Of a DNA stretch of 47,739 bases, positions 35,101 through 44,100 are shown piece after piece. This DNA is from Paludibacteraceae bacterium (GTDB lineage Bacteria > Bacteroidota > Bacteroidia > Bacteroidales > Paludibacteraceae). A model generated the notes under the pieces. It was not told the DNA's origin. It was given only the letters and a program-made list of their open reading frames with translations, and did no database searches. The stretch is taken from positions 1-47,739 of the forward strand of contig JAQUTW010000017.1 of NCBI GenBank assembly GCA_028694215.1, read 5' to 3'. Position 1 is the first letter of the stretch; the number at the start of each line of letters is the position of its first letter. The position numbers and the translations under genes are program-made.

Positions 35101-38100
35101 AGTGGAGAGTCTATCACCGTAAGTCCAACGACAACAACTAACTATACAGTTATTGGCACAGATGCTAACGGATGTGAAGGAACACAAACAATTACCGTTA
35201 GCGTACTGCCTGCCCCGACAGGAACAATTAGCGGAGCAACTGAAGTTTGCAAAGGTAACACCATTACATTGACCGCACCGGCCGGCTCCGACTGGCAATG
35301 GAGTTCGGGCGAAACGACACAAATCATTAATGTGACACCGACAACCAATACGCAATACTCCGTAACTCTAAAATCACCCAACGGCTGTACTTATACAACA
35401 CCAAAGCATAACGTAACCGTACGCAATTTGCCCACTATTACAGTAAGCGGAAATAAAACCGTTTGCGCAAGCGAATCGACTACTCTTACCGCTTCGGGAG
35501 CTAAATCTTACTCGTGGAGTACCGGTAGCCACAGTTCAAGCATTACCGTAACACCGACCGCACCGTCGACTACTTACACCGTAACCGGAATAGATGAATT
35601 TGGCTGCCAAGCCTCAATAGACGTAACTGTAACTGTTTCCACTTTGCCAAATATCACTATTTCGGGCACAACGGAAATTTGCGAAGGCAATTCTACCACA
35701 TTGACTGCCGCTGGTGGCAATACGTATTTGTGGAGCACAGGCGCAACAAGTGCCAGCATTACAGTTTCTCCTAACTCAACACAAGAATATACCGTTACAG
35801 GAACAACAACAGGCAATTGTTCTTCAACAGCTTCCGTACAAGTTATTGTCAATAAAAAACCCACAGTAACCATGAATGCTACTAAAGAAAGTATTTGTGT
35901 GGGCGAAGATGTTACATTAATTGCGAGCGGAGGAGGTACTTATTATTGGAGCACAGGTTCTACAGCAAATAGTATTACTGTTACACCGACCACTACTACC
36001 ACCTACTCGGTAGAAGTAACTTCCGAAAAAGGCTGTAAAACTACCGCTACAAAAACAATTACGGTCAATTCGCTACCAACCGGAAGCATAACTGGAAATT
36101 TAGAGGTTTGTCTCGGCGGTTCCACTACACTCACAGTCACAGGAGGTAAGACTTATCTGTGGGACGACGGCACAACCAACTCGTCACGCACATTTACGCC
36201 TCTTACCGACATGGATGTATCAGTGCAAATTTTCAGTGAACACGGCTGTTCTTCGACAGCTACAGCACATATCAGCGTTGTACCTGTTCCGACTGCCACA
36301 ATTACAGGTGAAACATTCGTCTGTCGCGGCACATCAACTTCATTAGCTGCTTCTTCGGGTATCACTTATTTATGGAACACAGGAGCAAAAACACAAACCA
36401 TTATCGTTAATCCGACCGAGCAAACCACTTCTTACTGGGTAGATATTACTACTTCGGGAGGATGTGTTAGTAGAGCCACACACACCATCAACTTGCACCT
36501 TGAAGTTAATGCTGCCATTAGTGGACCTTCGACAGTATGTAGAGGCAATCAAGTTGTATTAATTGCTTCGGGCGGAAACACCTACAAATGGGATAATGGA
36601 GCTACCGGCAATACACTAACTTTTACACCGCTTACAACTACTACACACTCCGTGACAGTTACCGATGCTAACGGATGTAAAGGAACTGCAACATGGACTG
36701 TAACAGTCAATACACCGCCTACTATCAACATAACAGGCACAACCACTATCTGCAAAGGCAGTTCAACTACACTTACCGCAACAGGAGCACAAACCTATCA
36801 GTGGAGTACAGGTGCCACAGGACAAATCCTTGAAGTTAGTCCGGCAGCAACAACAACTTATTATGTTGTTGGCACCGATGCTAACGGTTGCTCGACACAA
36901 AAAGAGGTTACTGTAACCGTAAATAATTTACCAACAGTCAGTATTTCGGGAAATAACTCTATTTGTAGTGGGGGCTCAACTACACTAACAGCAGCAGGAG
37001 CCATTACTTATGTTTGGAGCACCGGAGCTTCAGGGTCTTCAATTACTGTTAATCCAACAGCTACTCAAGATTACACCGTAACCGGATTTAACGGGCAAAA
37101 TTGTTCAAGTGTTTCCGCTCCTTTCACTGTTACGGTCAATCCGCTGCCAACAGGCACCATCAACGCTACTAAAAGTGCAATATGCATTGGAGAAAGTGTT
37201 GAATTAACTGCCAGTGGCGGTGTTTCGTACAAATGGCAACACGATAGCTCTACCGACCCAATAATTACTGTTACACCTTCTCAAACAACCACTTACATAG
37301 TTGAAATAACCAATGAAAAAGGATGTAAATCTACTATTTCAAAAACCATAGTAGTAAATGCCCTGCCAACAGCCACTATTTCGGGTAATCTCACTATTTG
37401 TGAAGGGGCAAGCACAACTTTAACCGCATCTGAAGGCAAAAGCTACTATTGGAGCACAGGTGAAATTTCCCGCTCAATTTCTGTTGCACCTGTTACTAAT
37501 ACCGATTTTTGGGTAGAGATAACTAATGCGGCAGGTTGCAAAGCCACTGCCACTACGACAGTAGTAGTGAACAGCGAACCGACAGCTACCATTGTTACCA
37601 ACACGGGTGGAACCGAAATTTGTAAAGGCTCGTCCATCACACTGATTGCCAATGGTGGTTCGAATTTTGCATGGAACACAGGATCGCACGAACAACAAAT
37701 TACTGTTCAGCCAACAACCACAACAACTTACTCTGTCAATGTGTCGAACGGTTTCGGATGTTCAGCTACTGCCGAAATTACAATTAGCGTTATTGATATG
37801 CCGGCACCGACAATCACGGTTTCCAAAAGCACCATTTGCAGAGGTGAAACGGTAACCCTTTCGTCAAGCAGTGCAACATCGTACAAATGGAGTCCCAATG
37901 CCGGCGGGCAAACCACTCAAACCATTACGCTAACACCTACTTCTACAGCGACTTATTCGGTTACCGTCACCAACGAACAAGGATGTTCGAACACAGCAAC
38001 AACTACCATAACCGTCAATCAGCTACCTACACCAACCATAACCGGTAACACCAATATTTGCATTGGTAATAGTACCGTATTGACCGCAAATGGAGGCGAT

Positions 38101-41100
38101 AGTTACTATTGGGAAACAGGCGAAACAAGCAAATCTATTACCGTAAGTCCCACTATTAACACTACTTACCGCGTTTGGGCAATCAACGCTGAAGGTTGTG
38201 AAAGCGCATTGCCGGCTGAATGTATCGTAACCGTCAATGCACAACCTGTTGCAGAAATACAAGGTCCAACATCAACCTGCAAAGGTTCTTCTATAACTTT
38301 GAAAGCCGTTGGAGGTAATACATTTGCATGGAGCGGAGGGCAAACCTCTCAAACCATTACCGTTACGCCTGAAGAAACCACCACTTATACGTGTGTCGTA
38401 ACCAATGGATACAATTGCTCCAGTACCGCCATAAAAACAGTTACCGTCAATCCGTTACCAATAGTCAATATCACAGGCGATTTGAATATTTGCGTCGGAG
38501 AATCGACTACATTGACAGCTTCAGCTCCGGGTGGCGTAAACTATGTTTGGAGCGGTGGCATCAGCCAAACAGGTCCTTCCGTAACTGTTAGCCCGATAGC
38601 TACCACCTCGTATACCGTAACAGTAACCGACAACAACGGTTGCGTGGCTAACAAAAGTGTAACCGTTATTGTTAATCAATTACCTGTCATTAAAATTAAT
38701 GGCAATCCGAACGTTTGTGCAGGAGGAATGACAACACTTACAGCCAGTGCCCCTGGTGCCATCCATTACAGATGGTTACAAACAGGCGAAGAAACGGCTT
38801 CCATCACTGTATCGCCATTGATAAACACCACTTACACTGTGGAAGTTACCAATGCTGCAGGATGTGTCAGCACAAAAGATATTGAAGTAAAAATAATTAG
38901 CTCACCACAACCTATCATTAACGGTCCTGCTGAAATTTGTGAAAACGGTAGTGCCATATTAACAGCTTCTGTTCCGATGGGTGGTGCTGTGTCCTATTCA
39001 TGGAACACAGGACAAACCGGTTCATCAATCGTTGTAAATCCAACTGAAACCACCACTTACACCGTTACAGCAATGGGTAATGGAGGTTGCACGGGAACTG
39101 CTCACCATACCGTTACTGTCAATTCGCTGCCTCAAGCAGTCATTGTTGGCAATAATCAAGTATGCGCTGGTACTCCGATTCGTTTAATTGCCACAGGTGG
39201 AGGCACTTATCAATGGGACAACGGTAGCACTCTACAAGAGCGGTGGGTAACTCCTGATGCAACAACTACTTACACCGTAACGGTTACCAATAGTAAAGGT
39301 TGTTCTGCAACAGCTTCACACACTGTTACTACACTAGAAAAACCGTCACCGACAATTACCGGACTAACTCACATCTGTGCCGGTGAATCCACTACACTAA
39401 CCGCAAAAGGCGGCATAGAGTACGTATGGGAAAATGGGCTGGAAGGTGCAACACGTATCGTTACACCGACAGTAACCACCACATACACTGTGGAAGTAAC
39501 CAATGAAGACGGTTGTAAAAACACCGCAAGCCATACGGTAGTTGTACTTAACACCCCCGCTCCTGTCATCAACGGCGTTTTAACTATTTGTCAAGGCGAA
39601 TCCACTACTCTTACAGCTTCTGCTCCTGCAGCAAACAGCTACTTGTGGAGCACGGGAGAAATAACTCAATCCATTACTGTAGCACCGGATGTAACCACCA
39701 TCTATTGGTGCGAAGTAACCAACGTAGCCGGTTGTACCGGAAGGGTTGAACGCAATGTTATTGTATTGCCAATGCCTGAAGTAACAGTTACCGGTAATCA
39801 AGACATCTGCGAAGGAAAACACACCGTACTGACCGCCACAGGAGCAGGCGTTGGAGGAAATTACATTTGGAACACCGGTGAAACAACGGCAAGCATCAAT
39901 GTTTCGCCTATCATCACTACCACTTACACCGTAACTGCTATCAATTCTAACGGATGTGAAAGTCAACCTGCCGACGTTGTCGTAAGAGTACACGAAGTGC
40001 CCGTAGCTAAAATTAGTGGCGATAGTTACATTTGCGAAGGCGGAGAAAATACGTTAACCGCATCAGGCGGTGTTCGGTATATTTGGAGCACAGGAGCAAC
40101 CACTTCAAGCATTACCATAACACAAGCCGGTACTTATACCGTAGAAGTGTTCAACAGTGATAGCTGTTCGTCTTTTGCCAGCAAAACCATCACTACTATA
40201 GAAAATCCGGACGCACTTATTTCTGCCTCGGAAGAATATATTTGTGCAGGCGATGTGGTAACACTCACAGCCACAGGAGGCGGAACCTATATGTGGAACA
40301 CCGGACAGCAGCAAGCGCAAATCACTGTTAATCCGCTTGTTACCACTGATTATTCGGTAATAGTAACCAACGAAAGCGGTTGTGAAGCAACAGCCGAAAT
40401 CACCATCCACGTCAATGAGTTTGCCGAGATAGAAGGCAGAAACATGATTTGTTTAGGCGAACAAACAAGTTTGACCGCCACCGGCTGCGACACATACTTG
40501 TGGAGTACCGGCGAAACAAGTGCCACTATTAATGTGCGTCCGACCGAAAATACCTCTTATTGGGTAGAAGGTACGGTAAGAGGCTGCGTAAGCAGAGCTA
40601 ACATTGATGTACAGGTGTTCAAACCAATTGCTACAGGCAGAATTGAAAGTGCCAATGCTGTATGTGCCGAACAAACTATCACGCTGAACGCCATAGCAGA
40701 AGGTACCAATCTCACCTACTTGTGGAACACCGGAGCCACTACTGCCAGCATCCACTATACACCTACTCCCTTAGATGTCGGAGAGCAATTCTTCAACTGT
40801 ATCATTACCAATCAAGGCGGATGCGACACAACCGTTACCAGAACTATCACGGTAAAACCAACCCCCAATCCAGTAATTGACGGTCCGGTAATAACCTGCG
40901 CAGGCACAACAACTACACTGACAGCCAGCGGCGGTACATCCTACTTGTGGAGCACTGGAGCAACTACTACGTCAATTGATGTAAAACCGTTGCAGACAAC
41001 TGTTTATACTGTAACTGCCAAAAACGATGAAGGCTGTACAAAAACGGCAACCTTTACCCTAAATGTTGAACCGTTGCCAACGCCTACTATCACTGGCCCA

Positions 41101-44100
41101 TCATCCATCTGTTTAGGTGAATCGTTAATACTCACCGCTTCAGATATGGAGCCGGGAGTGCCTTACAACAGTTATAATTGGATAAGTACCACCGGAAGAA
41201 CCTTTACGGGACAAACCATTTCAGTAAACGACTTAGTTACCTCTGAAACATTTACCGTTACCGTGCTTACGCCCAACAATTGTGAAGGCAGTGCATCGAA
41301 ACAAGTAACTGTCAATCCTATTCCAACTGTTACCATAGAAGGCCCGACAGTAGCATGTAAAAACGGTTTGGTAACTTTGAGAGCCAATTCGCCGACAGCT
41401 ACCTCGTACTTGTGGAGCAATGGAGCAACTACTGCCAATATGTCTTTCACTTTGACAAAAGATACGCTATTTTCCGTAGTTGTTAAAAATGCTTTCGGAT
41501 GTACTTCAGATGAAGTTGCACATCACGTCAGCATGGAAATACCCTTTACGGTAGAAATTATCGCTCCAAAAAATCGTGTTTGCAAAGGCGACTCGCTAAT
41601 ACTCACCGCACAACACACCGCAGCAACGCCGGTAACCTATGTTTGGAGTACAGGTGAAATCACCTCCACTATAAAAGTTGGACCGCAAATAGCCACCAAC
41701 TACTCCGTAACCGTTACCAACCAATTAGGCTGCACGGCTACTGCCAACTTTGATGTCAATATCGACGAACTGCCGACACCGACCATTACAGGACCTTCGG
41801 CTGTTTGTGTGGGAGAACACATTGTACTCAGAGCTTCGGATATGACACCGGGCGTTCCTTATAACAGTTACAATTGGGTAAGTTCAACAGGAAACACCTA
41901 CATTGGACAGGAAATTGCTATCAGCAGTTTAGATGAAAGCACTTCGTTTACTGTTACCGTTACCACGCCCAACGGCTGCGAAGGTTTCGCGACCAAACAA
42001 GTAGTAGCCAATCCAAAACCGACTGTAACCATTTCTGGTTCGACAGAAGTGTGCGCAAACAAACAAGTAACCTTAGTGGCTAATTCGCCAACTGCTACCA
42101 GTTATTTATGGAGCACAGGTGCAACTTCATCATCAATAAATTTAATCGTAACTAAAGACACTACCATTACCGTGAAAGTACGTAACTCGTTGGGTTGCGA
42201 ATCGGATGAAGCGATGATTCACATAAATATGGAAGATCCGTTTACGGCAACTATCACAACGCCACGTCCTATCGTATGTAAAGACGAACCGATAGTGCTT
42301 TCTGCCAATCATACAGCTTCTTCGGAAGTAACCTATTTGTGGAGCAACGGTGCAAAAACACCAACCATTACGGTAGCACCGAAAGTAACCACAACCTATC
42401 ATGTTACCGTTACCAACGAATTGGGTTGTCAAGCCTCTGCTTCTCTCGAAGTCGGAATCGATACTATTGTATCGCCGACCATTACAGGACCTACATCTAT
42501 CTGCTTAGGCGACAACATCACATTGAGCGTTTCCGAAGGTTATGATTCTTACCTTTGGGAAGACGGTACTACAAACAGAGTACGTGTTATTTCCAATCCA
42601 ATTTCAACAAAAGTTTATACGGTTATTGTAACCAACACCAACGGCTGTAGTGCCACCGCATCGACTACGGTAACAGTAACACCGAGACCAACAGTAGGTA
42701 TTGTTGGTCCGTCTGTTGCCTGCAACGGCAAACCTATTACTTTGAAAGCCAACTCACCGACAGCCGTAAGATACTTGTGGGACACCGGCGCAACAACATC
42801 GCAAATCACGGTAAGCCCCACTACCGCACACGTTTACACAGTGAGAGTTTGGAATGCTTCAGATTGTGCATCGAACGAAGCATCGCATCCGGTAACTATC
42901 GCTGACAATCCGGTAGCGGAAATTGATGGCAGAGATTCTATTTGTTTAGGTGAAAGCGTCAAATTGGTAGCCAAAGGCGGTAGTTCTTACCTCTGGAACA
43001 TTGATGGACAAACATCTAGCGAAATATTTGTTGCTCCTACCGTAACCACCGAGTACAGAGTAACCGTCTTTAACCTGAATGGTTGTTCCGACGACACTAC
43101 GCACACCGTTGTTGTTCTTCCACCACCGGTACCTAAAATCAGCGGACGTACCACAATGTGCGTTGGCGACAGCGTGCAACTCACAGCATCTGACGGCACC
43201 AGTACGCTGACTACCTACAGATGGAGCACCGGCGAAGAGACACAATCCATTTGGGTAAAACCGACTACCAGTCGAAGCTACTACGTAACGGCTACTAATC
43301 GCTATGGCTGTTCTGCTATTTCGGCTGCACACACCATTGCCGTTTACCAAGTTCCAACGCCAACCATCTCTGGTGACACTAAAGTCTGCATCGGACAAAG
43401 TGCTACCTTGACGGCAACCGGAGGAACGGCTTATGTATGGAGTACAGGACAAAATACCCCAAGTATTATAGTTCCGGCGTTTGCGCTGTCACCGGTAGGA
43501 AGTCATAACTTTTATGTAGATGTATATAATGCAGGTGGTTGTGTTACAAGAGCAGAATATACCATAGAAGTGGTATCCTTGCCAAATCCGGTACTTACTG
43601 TCAGAGATAATTTGACAAGTATTTGTGCTGGGACATCTATAACTTTAGAAGTTTCCGGTGTTGTTGATGCCCGATCTTATCTTTGGAGCACAGGTGCAAC
43701 AGGTGAGTCTATTACCGTGACTCCTACAGCTACAACAACTTATTCTGTAACAGCTACAAATAAAAATGGCTGTGAAAAAACAGTAAGCAGAACCATTACG
43801 GTTATCCCTAAACCGGAAGTGACTATTATCTCAACAGCAAATCCTGTTTCGATAGGTGTATCCGGCATTTGTAATCATGACGAAGTCATTTTGACGGCAA
43901 CAGGTGGAAATTTAAATGATGTTTACACTTGGGAATATGATGGCAATATTCAAATAGGACCACAAATTACAGTAACTCCTGTTAAAACGACCATTTACAA
44001 TTTAAGGGTTACTAATTTGGCAGGATGTGAATCTTTATTTACACATAAAATTATTGTATCCGATCCTTTGAATCCTACCATTAACGGTTATTACAACAGC

